Assembly (NCBI GenBank): GCA_028714615.1
Contig: JAQTMA010000094.1
Span: 1 to 15,443, forward strand
Origin: Anaerolineaceae bacterium
Lineage (GTDB): Bacteria > Chloroflexota > Anaerolineae > Anaerolineales > Anaerolineaceae
Direction: 5' to 3'
Length of the DNA: 15,443 nucleotides
Part shown: piece by piece, positions 7,112-13,875 of the stretch
Position numbering within the stretch: position 1 is the first letter of the stretch
How the letters are laid out: every line of letters starts with the position of its first letter
Notes under the pieces: generated by a model
Database searches by the model: none
What the model was told of the DNA's origin: nothing
What the model saw: the letters and a program-made list of their open reading frames with translations, nothing else
Made by a program: the position numbers and the translations under genes

Positions 7112-8749
7112 TTAATTTGCCATCCGTCCGCTCATCGGACAGACGCCCGATGGACAAACTTTCAGGCGGATATGAGCTTCTACCTCGGCTCGGAAATGTT
7201 GAAGGATATCATGAATAGGTGTACCGGCTGTCTGACCCAGTCCGCAATTGGAGAGCTGGTATAAATTCTCGCTAATCTTGGCAAGATCATCCAGGTCTTT
7301 AAGATTGGCGACACCTTCTGAGATATTTGTTAATATCTCGTAAGCACGCTGGTTGCCGATCCGGCATGGATTGCACTTACCACAACTCTCGAAACGGAAG
7401 AAATGCAGCAAAACCTTCGCAAGGTCGACGACACAGGTCTCATCGTTACAGATAAGTAATGCACCAGAACCGAGAGCTACACCGGCTTTGCTGAAGGAGT
7501 CGTAGTCCATGGGTGTATCTTGTAGACTGGCTGGGATAATGGAGCCGCTTGAACCGCCCGTCTGGGCTAGCTTAAAGGGTTTGTTGTCCTTCATCCCTTT
7601 GGCATAAATGGTGATGACTTCTCGCAGGGTGATACCCATAGGGACTTCGATCAGCCCAGTAACATTGGTATTCCCCAAAATGGTATAGACCTTGGTGCCC
7701 GGGCTGGATTTCGTGCCAATGGCTCGGTACCAGGCAGCGCCATTGCGCAGAATGGCGGGTACATTAGCCAGGGTTTCAACATTATTTACGAGGGTGGGTT
7801 TTCCCCATAGACCATGAGTAGTCGGATACGGAGGGCGTGAACGGGGTTCACCCCGCTTGCCTTCGATCGACTCGATCAAAGCAGTCTCTTCACCGCAAAT
7901 ATATGCTCCGGCCCCTGAGTGTACGTGAATCTCGAAACTAAAGGCTGAACCGAAGATATTCTTTCCCAATAATCCCATATCACGGGCTTGAAAAATGGCT
8001 CGTTCAAGACGTTGGCGGGCTAATTTGTATTCACCGCGGATATAGATGTAACCTTCAGGAGCACCTACGGCATATGCAGCAATCGTCATGGCTTCCAGGA
8101 TGGAATGCGGATCACCTTCCAATATCAGGCGATCTTTGAAGGTTCCCGGCTCACTCTCGTCAGCATTGCAAATAACATATTTCGGGTCGCCAGGCGCTTT
8201 TGAGACGAAACGCCATTTCATGCCTGTGGGGAAACCTGCGCCGCCACGGCCTTTTAATCCAGCCTGCTCTAGCTCGGCAATCACCTGTGGAGGGGTCATT
8301 TCGGTCAATACCCGGCCCAAGGCAGTGTATCCATCATGTAAGATGTAATCGTTGATGTCTTCCGGATCGATCAAACCTGCGTGCTCAAGGACTATCCGCT
8401 TTTCTGCTGGTAATGTCCCTGCTCTCGCAGATAACCAGGCAATGCGCCCGGTCAGCTCTCGCTGGGGAGCTTGCAGTGCGGATGCAATGCGGCCTTTGAA
8501 GAGGTGTTCCTCCACCAGGAAGGCTACGTCCTCAGGTTTGACAGGACCATAAACGATGGCTTCTGGGTAAACAATCACCATTGGCGCTGCGTCTTTGCGA
8601 CCAACTTCGCCAACCATCGTCATCGAAATTTCATCTTGCAGGTCAAATTTTTTAATTTCTGCTTGGAGGCAGTCATAAACCTGCTGAGCGCCACGTTCCA
8701 TGCTAACCGGGTCGCTAGAAACCAAAACCATCGATCGGATCGCCTTCAT
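7112..8749 (-). CDS. nuoF: NuoF-like flavoprotein 2 (FMN, NAD(P)H site, no C-terminal ferredoxin)
   Basis: This 545-residue diaphorase subunit oxidises or reduces NAD(P) through FMN. GRGGAGFPTGMKW and CNADESEPGTFKDR form the flavin/nucleotide site, GAGAYICGEETALIESIEGKRGEP follows the family pattern, and ESCGKCNPCRIG...CGLGQ binds a [4Fe-4S] cluster. The N-terminal thioredoxin-like domain has serines where HndC-type proteins have cluster cysteines (LVSSDPVS), so it should carry no [2Fe-2S] cluster. The chain ends soon after CPSGVCPM, without the 2[4Fe-4S] tail of its paralogue at 9328-11109. I place the start at ATG 8749: AAGGAGA overlaps the upstream stop, whereas a longer in-frame extension to 8893 overlaps the upstream gene and reads as low-complexity shadow. 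It pairs naturally with the NuoE directly upstream. Confidence 0.93.
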   Translation of the reverse strand: MKAIRSMVLVSSDPVSMERGAQQVYDCLQAEIKKFDLQDEISMTMVGEVGRKDAAPMVIVYPEAIVYGPVKPEDVAFLVEEHLFKGRIASALQAPQRELTGRIAWLSARAGTLPAEKRIVLEHAGLIDPEDINDYILHDGYTALGRVLTEMTPPQVIAELEQAGLKGRGGAGFPTGMKWRFVSKAPGDPKYVICNADESEPGTFKDRLILEGDPHSILEAMTIAAYAVGAPEGYIYIRGEYKLARQRLERAIFQARDMGLLGKNIFGSAFSFEIHVHSGAGAYICGEETALIESIEGKRGEPRSRPPYPTTHGLWGKPTLVNNVETLANVPAILRNGAAWYRAIGTKSSPGTKVYTILGNTNVTGLIEVPMGITLREVITIYAKGMKDNKPFKLAQTGGSSGSIIPASLQDTPMDYDSFSKAGVALGSGALLICNDETCVVDLAKVLLHFFRFESCGKCNPCRIGNQRAYEILTNISEGVANLKDLDDLAKISENLYQLSNCGLGQTAGTPIHDILQHFRAEVEAHIRLKVCPSGVCPMSGRMAN

Positions 8750-8759
8750 CATCTTCTCC

Positions 8760-9239
8760 TTACGCGTAGCGGGCCAGGATGTCGGCGACCTGCTCAGGTT
8801 GGACGTTGCCGAAGATGTCCTCGTCGATGATGATGACCGGACCAACGCCGCACACACCCAGGCAACTGGTCGTGACGAGTGTCCATTTCCCATCGGGAGA
8901 GGTTTCTCCCGAGCAGAGCTGCAGATTGTCCAATAATGATTGCCAGACCTGCCGCCCTCCGGCGACGTGGCAAGGGGCGCTTTCGCAGAATTTCACCACG
9001 TGCCGCCCCCGCGGTTTGGTGGAGAGCATCTGGTAGAACGTGGCGACTGAAAAGAGCTGGCTCTTCGGGACACGAAGAAGCCGGCTTACTTCTTCCATTG
9101 CTTCCGGTGGTAGGTAGCCGATTTCCTGATTCACGTCACTCAGGATGGGGATTAGCTCGTCGCGGGCCGTCCCATGGCGCTGGACTGCTGTTTGCACCAC
9201 AGATCTGGCTGTTTCACCTTGTGTGGCTCCAACGGTCAT
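8760..9239 (-). CDS. nuoE: NuoE-like [2Fe-2S] thioredoxin-fold subunit 2
   Basis: This 159-residue protein has a helical N-terminal part and a C-terminal thioredoxin-like [2Fe-2S] domain. The four ligands are visible as C85 and C90 (CESAPC) and C126 and C130 (CLGVC). NuoE/HoxE subunits dock on NuoF and hold a low-potential cluster near the flavin. The start has a strong GAGGAGG six bases before the ATG. Its TAA overlaps the ribosome site of the next nuoF gene, so translation of the pair is likely coupled. It is the second NuoE in this operon; the first is at 12130-12639. Confidence 0.95.
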   Translation of the reverse strand: MTVGATQGETARSVVQTAVQRHGTARDELIPILSDVNQEIGYLPPEAMEEVSRLLRVPKSQLFSVATFYQMLSTKPRGRHVVKFCESAPCHVAGGRQVWQSLLDNLQLCSGETSPDGKWTLVTTSCLGVCGVGPVIIIDEDIFGNVQPEQVADILARYA

Positions 9240-9327
9240 GCTGTTCCTCCTCGAAAGTTACCAAAATGATGATCCTGATTACGAATGGTATCCATGAAGC
9301 GAAAACCAACCGAAAGAGATCAATTAC

Positions 9328-11109
9328 CTACTTCACCAAGACTGCATTAAAGTTACAGACCTGCTGGCAAATGCCGCAACGGATGCAAATATCCGGATCA
9401 ATGACGTGAAGTTTGCGGCGTTCGCCGCTGATGGCACCGGTTGGGCAATTCCGTGCGCAGACTGTGCAGCCTGTGCAGGTTGCTGGTTCGATTTCATAGC
9501 GGATCAAGGCACGGCACACTTTCGCCGGGCAGCGCTTCTCGTAGATATGCGCCTCGTATTCCGCCCTGAAATGCTTCAGCGTGCTTTCGACGGGCGTCGG
9601 AGCCCCCTGGCCTAAGCCACATAGCGAAGTTGCTCGAATCTGGCGGCAAAGCATTTCCAGGGTCTCGATGTCGCCTTCGCGTCCTTTGCCCTCGCAGATA
9701 CGGTTCAAAATCTCCAGAATGCGGCGGGTACCGACCCGGCAGGGTGTGCATTTGCCACAACTCTCGTCCTGAGTAAAATCCATGAAAAAGCGTGCGATAT
9801 CGACCATGCAGGTCTCGTCGTCCATTACTACCAGACCACCGGAACCCATCATACCGCCAGCTTTGACGACGGATTCATAGTCGACCGGTGTATCCAGAAA
9901 TTGCTCAGGTAAACAGCCGCCCATTGGGCCGCCGATTTGCACTGCTTTGAACCCTTTATCGTCTTTAATACCGCCGCCGACGTCATAGACGATCTCCCGG
10001 ATGGTGATCCCCAGCGGGACTTCGATCAACCCGGTATGCTTGACATCACCGGCGATGGCGAAGGTTTTGGTACCCTTGCTCTTTTCGGTACCCATGCTGG
10101 CGAACCATTCCGGTCCTCGAAGGATGATTTGAGGGACATTTGCATAAGTTTCGACGTTATTGTTATTGGTCGGTTTGCCCCACAAGCCTTTTACCGCCGG
10201 GAAAGGCGGTCGGGGTCGCGGCTCACCTCGCTTGCCCTCAATGGAAGCGATCAGGGCAGTCTCTTCACCACAGACAAATGCACCAGCGCCCATGCGGACT
10301 TCTAGATCAAAGGAGAAACCCGAACCAAGGATGTTTTCTCCCAGCAGACCGAGTTGGCGTGCCTGGCGGATGGCGATGTTCAAGGTACGTACAGCCACCG
10401 GATATTCTGCCCGGCAATAGATGTACCCCCGGTTTGCGCCAACGGCATAAGCCGCAATGATCATGCCTTCCAAAACGGAATGCGGATCTCCTTCGAGCAC
10501 TCGCCGGTTCATAAATGCGCCAGGATCCCCTTCATCCGCATTGCAAATCATATACTTGGGGCTGTCTTTCACTTCTCGCGCCAACGACCATTTCTTGCCA
10601 GTAGAGAAACCCGCACCACCTCGTCCACGTAAACCGGAGCGTAGGACGGTATCGATGACCTGATCGGGGGTCAATTCGCCAAGGACTTTCCCCAGCGCCA
10701 TGTAGCCATCTTCCGCAATGTAGTCCTCGATATTTTCCGGGTCTATTTTGCCGCAGTTACGCAAGACGACGCGAATTTCTTTCGGTTTAGGAGCGCCAAG
10801 CTCCTCATCGACAATCGAGGCGGTTTCTGTTATGAACTTATTGACAATGCGTCCTTTCAGGAAGTGTTCTTCTACCAGAAAGGGAATATCATCGGAGGTC
10901 AGACCCGAATAATGCACTCCTTCGGGATATACCATTAGCTCTGGGCCATTTGCGCAACCGCCCAAACGGGAAGTCTCTAATACCTGCACTTCATCGATCA
11001 GACCTTGAGATACCAATTCATCTTGTAAGGCATCTTCTACTTCGTGGGCGCCCAGGCGCACACAATCTGGGTCCGCGCAAACGAGAATATGGGAGCGATA
11101 ATACTTCAT
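9328..11109 (-). CDS. hndC: NuoF-like flavoprotein 1 with C-terminal 2[4Fe-4S] ferredoxin (HndC/HydB type)
   Basis: At 593 residues this is the usual length of HydB/HndC from trimeric and tetrameric bifurcating or NADP-linked hydrogenases. The order is a thioredoxin-like N-terminal domain, the FMN/NAD(P) core (GRGGAGFSTGKKW, CNADEGDPGAFMNR, GAGAFVCGEETALIASIEGKRGEP), the ESCGKCTPCRVG...CGLGQ [4Fe-4S] site, and a C-terminal ferredoxin with CTGCTVCARNCP and CIRCGICQQVC. In the N-terminal domain C11, C16 and C52 remain, but Arg48 occupies the third ligand position, so its [2Fe-2S] cluster is doubtful. The ferredoxin tail is the feature that in HydB-type proteins offers an extra electron route. 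It follows the HndB-like gene as in hndABCD operons, but no [FeFe] catalytic gene follows. Confidence 0.95.
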   Translation of the reverse strand: MKYYRSHILVCADPDCVRLGAHEVEDALQDELVSQGLIDEVQVLETSRLGGCANGPELMVYPEGVHYSGLTSDDIPFLVEEHFLKGRIVNKFITETASIVDEELGAPKPKEIRVVLRNCGKIDPENIEDYIAEDGYMALGKVLGELTPDQVIDTVLRSGLRGRGGAGFSTGKKWSLAREVKDSPKYMICNADEGDPGAFMNRRVLEGDPHSVLEGMIIAAYAVGANRGYIYCRAEYPVAVRTLNIAIRQARQLGLLGENILGSGFSFDLEVRMGAGAFVCGEETALIASIEGKRGEPRPRPPFPAVKGLWGKPTNNNNVETYANVPQIILRGPEWFASMGTEKSKGTKTFAIAGDVKHTGLIEVPLGITIREIVYDVGGGIKDDKGFKAVQIGGPMGGCLPEQFLDTPVDYESVVKAGGMMGSGGLVVMDDETCMVDIARFFMDFTQDESCGKCTPCRVGTRRILEILNRICEGKGREGDIETLEMLCRQIRATSLCGLGQGAPTPVESTLKHFRAEYEAHIYEKRCPAKVCRALIRYEIEPATCTGCTVCARNCPTGAISGERRKLHVIDPDICIRCGICQQVCNFNAVLVK

Positions 11110-11152
11110 GCGAGAATCCTGGAAAAACTATGATAAGTTACGGTTGATCCGT

Positions 11153-11521
11153 TCAGTCCTGAATAATGTATTCTCTAACAGGCTTGCCGGCGACGACATG
11201 CTCCAGCATAATACGCTTGGCAACCTCAGGATTGACTTTCCCGTAGGTGATTTTTTCCTGGTTACCAATAACAACCTGGAGGATCGGTTCTTTTTCGCAT
11301 AGCCCGATGCAGCCTGTCTGGGTAACCAGGATTCCGGATAGATTATCCTGCTCGATGGTGTCGAGGACAGCTTTCATCGTTTCGCGGGCGCCGGCTGCGA
11401 TTCCACAAGTGCCCATGCCGATAATGACTCGTGCTTCACCACTGGCTGCTTTCATTTTTCGTTTTTCCAGAGCTTCTTCCCTAACCTTTTTTAGGTCTTC
11501 CAAAGATTTTACAGTCACCAT
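11153..11521 (-). CDS. hndB: HndB-like (2Fe-2S) ferredoxin-domain protein
   Basis: This 122-residue protein has a charged helical N-terminus (residues 1-28) and a thioredoxin-like ferredoxin domain. Cysteines are at C39 (GTCGIAAGA), C71 and C75 (TGCIGLCEKEP); no Cys is seen five residues before C39, so the fourth ligand is not obvious. It resembles HndB of NADP-reducing hydrogenases and the N-terminal domain of NuoF/HydB proteins. In the hnd arrangement it lies just before hndC, as here. It probably docks on the NuoF-type subunit and may relay electrons, but its exact role is not established. AGGAGA before the ATG supports the start, and it lies 16 bases after the ATPase gene. Confidence 0.9.
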   Translation of the reverse strand: MVTVKSLEDLKKVREEALEKRKMKAASGEARVIIGMGTCGIAAGARETMKAVLDTIEQDNLSGILVTQTGCIGLCEKEPILQVVIGNQEKITYGKVNPEVAKRIMLEHVVAGKPVREYIIQD

Positions 11522-11537
11522 TGTCTTTTCTCCTGCA

Positions 11538-12122
11538 TTAGTCCGTAAGTGTATGTGTGATTTGGATGGAAGGGAATGGCTGTGGGGATACTTCAGCTAC
11601 ACCCTCCGCCAGAGTTTCTCGAAGGTAGGCTAATACTTGTGGCTCGGTTACCGGCAGGTCACCCAAAGCGACCATGATGGGCTGGCTGTCAAAGTCGAAT
11701 TCACGGTCATCCACCTGATAAATGAATCTCCAGCGGATGTGTGGATCTGTGACCAAAAGCGTCAAGTAGGTGGACGGAAGGTCACCCAGTGGCATGCGGT
11801 CGATGTGGCTACGCTGGAACTCTACCTGCACGGTGGTTCCACTGCCAGGGATGGATGTGATTTGCATGCTTCCCAGACAGGCTTCCGCTGCCTCCTTGAG
11901 CAAAGGTAAACCAAGCCCAACTTTGCGAGTTGTTCGACTGGTAAAGAACGGATCTGTCACTTGTGTAACGGTTTCCGTATCCATTCCTTTGCCGTTATCG
12001 ACAATGCTCAGACTGAGCCGGTCGAGGTAGGTATTTTCAACGACACGAATTTGCACCGTAGTGGCGCCCGCAGAGATGCTATTCTCGGCAATGTCCAACA
12101 GATGCAAAGCGAGCTCTCTCAC
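11538..12122 (-). CDS. Small GHKL ATPase (histidine-kinase-type ATP-binding domain, no phosphoacceptor domain)
   Basis: With a GTG start at 12122 this protein has 194 residues. The longer reading from 12230 overlaps the upstream NuoE gene by 101 bases, and its first 36 residues look like a shadow of that gene. The chosen start lies seven bases after the NuoE stop, with AGGAA and AGGGG just before it. The ATP-binding signatures are complete: N-box LLDIAENS (N14), G1 DNGKGMD (42-48), F-box DPFFTSR (57-63) and G2 GLGLPLL (69-75). There is no DHp helix with a phospho-accepting His and no sensor domain. Residues beyond about 120 form a tail I do not recognise. Similar proteins sit inside [FeFe] hydrogenase operons; the substrate or partner is unknown. 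Confidence 0.85.
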   Translation of the reverse strand: MRELALHLLDIAENSISAGATTVQIRVVENTYLDRLSLSIVDNGKGMDTETVTQVTDPFFTSRTTRKVGLGLPLLKEAAEACLGSMQITSIPGSGTTVQVEFQRSHIDRMPLGDLPSTYLTLLVTDPHIRWRFIYQVDDREFDFDSQPIMVALGDLPVTEPQVLAYLRETLAEGVAEVSPQPFPSIQITHTLTD

Positions 12123-12129
12123 CGTACCC

Positions 12130-12639
12130 CTATTCCTGACAGCGGCGGGCCAGTTGTGGAAATTTGTTGGGCTTTGCCCGCCCAATGACCTCTTCGTCCA
12201 TGACCACCACAGGCGCCTGCGAACAAGCACCTACGCAGCGACAAATCTCAAGTGTCACTTTTCCATCTGCGGAGGTTTGCCCAGGTTCAATCCCCAGGGT
12301 TTGTTTGGCTTTTTCGATCAACTGTTGGGCACCTCCAACGTAGCAGGCCGTTCCCATACAAAATTTTATCGTGTGTTTACCGCGTGGTTGGGTGGTAAAG
12401 AAGGAATAAAATGAAATTACCCCGTGGATCATGCTCACAGGTACTTTTAACCGCCGGGCAACATAAGTCTGCATCGCCGGAGAGACAAAACCGACCTGGC
12501 TCTGTAACTCGTTGAGCACCACCATCGTAGCACCCGGCAAATCCCGGTTTGTTTCCAAGATACGATCGATGACTTCGCGTTTATCAGAGATGACCAGTGG
12601 ATCTGTTGTAGGAACATTTTCATGTATGGTTATTGCCAT
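12130..12639 (-). CDS. hndA: NuoE-like [2Fe-2S] subunit 1 (HndA/HydC type)
   Basis: This 169-residue NuoE-family protein carries C94 and C99 (CMGTAC) plus C135 and C139 (CVGAC) for a [2Fe-2S] cluster; C133 is an extra cysteine. The N-terminal half is helical, as usual. It is the first gene after the Rex-like operator and so heads the structural operon. With the HndB- and HndC-like proteins downstream it forms an hndABC-like set, interrupted only by the ATPase gene. The start at ATG 12639 lacks a strong ribosome site: only GGA eight bases upstream, inside a possible weak hairpin (12646-12666). It probably pairs with the NuoF protein at 9328-11109. Confidence 0.95.
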   Translation of the reverse strand: MAITIHENVPTTDPLVISDKREVIDRILETNRDLPGATMVVLNELQSQVGFVSPAMQTYVARRLKVPVSMIHGVISFYSFFTTQPRGKHTIKFCMGTACYVGGAQQLIEKAKQTLGIEPGQTSADGKVTLEICRCVGACSQAPVVVMDEEVIGRAKPNKFPQLARRCQE

Positions 12640-12679
12640 AAAAGATATCCAAACCTTTTCTGGATAGATAAAATGCTTA

Positions 12680-12697
12680 TTGTGATTAATTCCACAA
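12680..12697. promoter_or_regulatory. Candidate Rex operator (NADH/NAD+ redox repressor)
   Basis: The plus strand reads TTGTGATTAATTCCACAA, an inverted repeat with perfect TTGTG/CACAA arms. Compared with the known Rex consensus TTGTGAA-N4-TTCACAA it matches 12 of the 14 specified positions. It begins two bases after the -10 box of the promoter at 12700-12728, covering the expected transcription start, where a repressor would block initiation. Rex release by NADH would fit an operon whose product exchanges electrons between NAD(H) and H2. No rex gene is in the window. Confidence 0.6.
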
Positions 12698-12699
12698 GT

Positions 12700-12728
12700 A
12701 GTTTACCTTCTGCGATCGTTTCTGTAAA
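12700..12728 (-). promoter_or_regulatory. Sigma-70-like promoter of the hydrogenase structural operon
   Basis: On the minus strand TTTACA (12728..12723, 5/6) and TAAACT (12705..12700, 4/6) are separated by exactly 17 bases. The start would fall near 12693, inside the Rex-like site, giving a leader of about 55 bases to the NuoE ATG at 12639. It lies in the largest intergenic gap inside the cluster (120 bases). Confidence 0.55.
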
Positions 12729-12759
12729 TAATGAATGTCATCGAAATGCACGCAAGTTG

Positions 12760-13509
12760 TCAACTCGCGATATTACGGATGCGTAAACTGCGCCCACCTT
12801 TCCCGGCCAGCCCCAGACGAATTTCGGCCAGGGTGGGGCTCTCCAACCAAAACTCATTCAATCCGAGCAGCTCATCCAAACGATGTGCATCACCACCGAC
12901 GAGCAAGGGCGTCCCACTCAATTGAGGGTACTTACTGACTGCTTGCGAGGGGGCCAGGTGGCGGGAGATTTCCACAGCCTCTACCGGTATACCTTCTGGC
13001 AAAAAACCCAGGTTGGCAATCAATCCAAACGCCGGACGGTCTACGTGAGCGGGAATTGCAAGGCCTCCCATTTGGGATACGCTTAGGATCGCTTCGTCGA
13101 TGCTGATATCGGCTGATACGATCAACAACCTCTTCACACGCTCGATGAAATCACCGGTTTCATCTACCAAGAACTGTTCACCGAAATAATCCACCTGGTT
13201 GGTTAGCAAGGGTAAGCGCTTGTCAACTATTGCTTGCCATGAATCCATTGCAGCCAGGGTGTCGAAGATGCATAGCAAGTGAACCTCTTCCTTGGTTTGT
13301 AGCTCCATGCCCGGCAGGATCGTAATCCCGCTTCCCCTGGCAGCAGTCAACATCGCGCCGACGTTACCACTCGCGTTGTGGTCCGTCACGGCGAGAATAT
13401 CGATGCCGCGCGTGCTAGCCTCATGCAAGATGAGAGGGGGGATCATTTCCACTTCGGCGCAAGGGGAAAGCACAGTATGGGTGTGCAGTTCACAACGGAA
13501 AAGCTTCAT
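12760..13509 (-). CDS. PHP-domain metal-dependent phosphoesterase
   Basis: This 249-residue protein is a single PHP domain of normal length. The metal-binding residues are all visible: H9 and H11 (ELHTHT), D43-H44 (AVTDHN), E69 (PGMELQ) with H77 close by, a later His in IPAHVDRP, and GGDAH near the C-terminus. This set usually binds two or three metal ions and hydrolyses phosphoesters; family members include RNase AM/YciV-type nucleases and PHP phosphatases. It is predicted to be active, but the substrate cannot be read from the sequence. It lies 11 bases after the second DRTGG gene and ends the regulatory cassette. PHP genes are common neighbours of [FeFe] hydrogenase operons, where their role is unresolved. 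Confidence 0.88.
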   Translation of the reverse strand: MKLFRCELHTHTVLSPCAEVEMIPPLILHEASTRGIDILAVTDHNASGNVGAMLTAARGSGITILPGMELQTKEEVHLLCIFDTLAAMDSWQAIVDKRLPLLTNQVDYFGEQFLVDETGDFIERVKRLLIVSADISIDEAILSVSQMGGLAIPAHVDRPAFGLIANLGFLPEGIPVEAVEISRHLAPSQAVSKYPQLSGTPLLVGGDAHRLDELLGLNEFWLESPTLAEIRLGLAGKGGRSLRIRNIAS

Positions 13510-13520
13510 TGGGGCTTTCT

Positions 13521-13874
13521 TTATTGGCCCTGCTCATTCCGCAGCCCCATCTCCCACAGTTGACCGGCAATTGCATAGGTGGTTTGCCCAGTGGAGAGTA
13601 GGGTCAACCCCTCCTGGTTCGCCTTAGTGATAACAGCAAGATCGGGTTGGGCATCCTCGGTGATGATCACCGCAGAGAGGTCAAGCAAGGCGGCGACGGC
13701 AACGATGTTGACGTGAGCCTGTAAGGTGACCCATAGGTTTTTATGTTTGGCGCCCGCCATCACACAACTAAGCAAGTCGGCTGCGTAACCACCTGAGGGT
13801 AGCACTGTCGAAAAATCTTTGTTCTGAGTAAGCACCTTAAGGTGCAGCTCGTCGATAATTTCTTGCAGAGTCAT
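13521..13874 (-). CDS. DRTGG-like domain protein 2
   Basis: This 117-residue single-domain protein resembles the DRTGG fold also found in phosphotransacetylase N-termini and next to HPr-kinase or CBS domains. It has the pattern MTLQEIIDELHLKVLT at the start, GGYAADLLSCVMAGAK in the middle, and VAVAALLDLSAVIITE followed by GLTLLSTGQTTYAIAGQLWEMGL. The fold is thought to bind nucleotides or act as a regulatory module, but no reaction is known. The ATG lies one base after the CBS-ATPase stop with GGAG ten bases upstream, so translation is likely coupled. It is a distant paralogue of the protein at 14867-15241. Confidence 0.8.
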   Translation of the reverse strand: MTLQEIIDELHLKVLTQNKDFSTVLPSGGYAADLLSCVMAGAKHKNLWVTLQAHVNIVAVAALLDLSAVIITEDAQPDLAVITKANQEGLTLLSTGQTTYAIAGQLWEMGLRNEQGQ

Positions 13875-13875
13875 A

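Noticed and set aside
8750..8893. Extended N-terminus of NuoF 2
   Set aside because: The extra residues overlap the upstream NuoE gene and are low-complexity; a strong ribosome site supports ATG 8749.
5075..9239. Respiratory complex I or a formate dehydrogenase
   Set aside because: No membrane Nuo subunits are present, HoxY and HoxH follow directly, and the NuoG-like protein is too short for a Mo-bisMGD enzyme and lacks an evident Mo ligand.
8879..9409. 176-codon plus-strand ORF
   Set aside because: It lies antisense to the second NuoE and the end of HndC and is rich in Arg, Ser and Pro, as expected of a shadow frame.
12123..12230. Extended N-terminus of the small GHKL ATPase
   Set aside because: It overlaps the NuoE coding sequence and lacks family residues; GTG 12122 follows the NuoE stop by seven bases.
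12646..12666. Hairpin TATCCA-N9-TGGATA before NuoE 1 as a riboswitch or RNA thermometer
   Set aside because: Only six mostly A-U pairs and no conserved riboswitch features; it could weakly mask the ribosome site but is easily explained by chance.
12751..12769. Hairpin at the end of the PHP gene as a terminator
   Set aside because: A 7-bp stem with a 5-base loop overlaps the stop codon, but no U-tract follows, so intrinsic termination is not supported.
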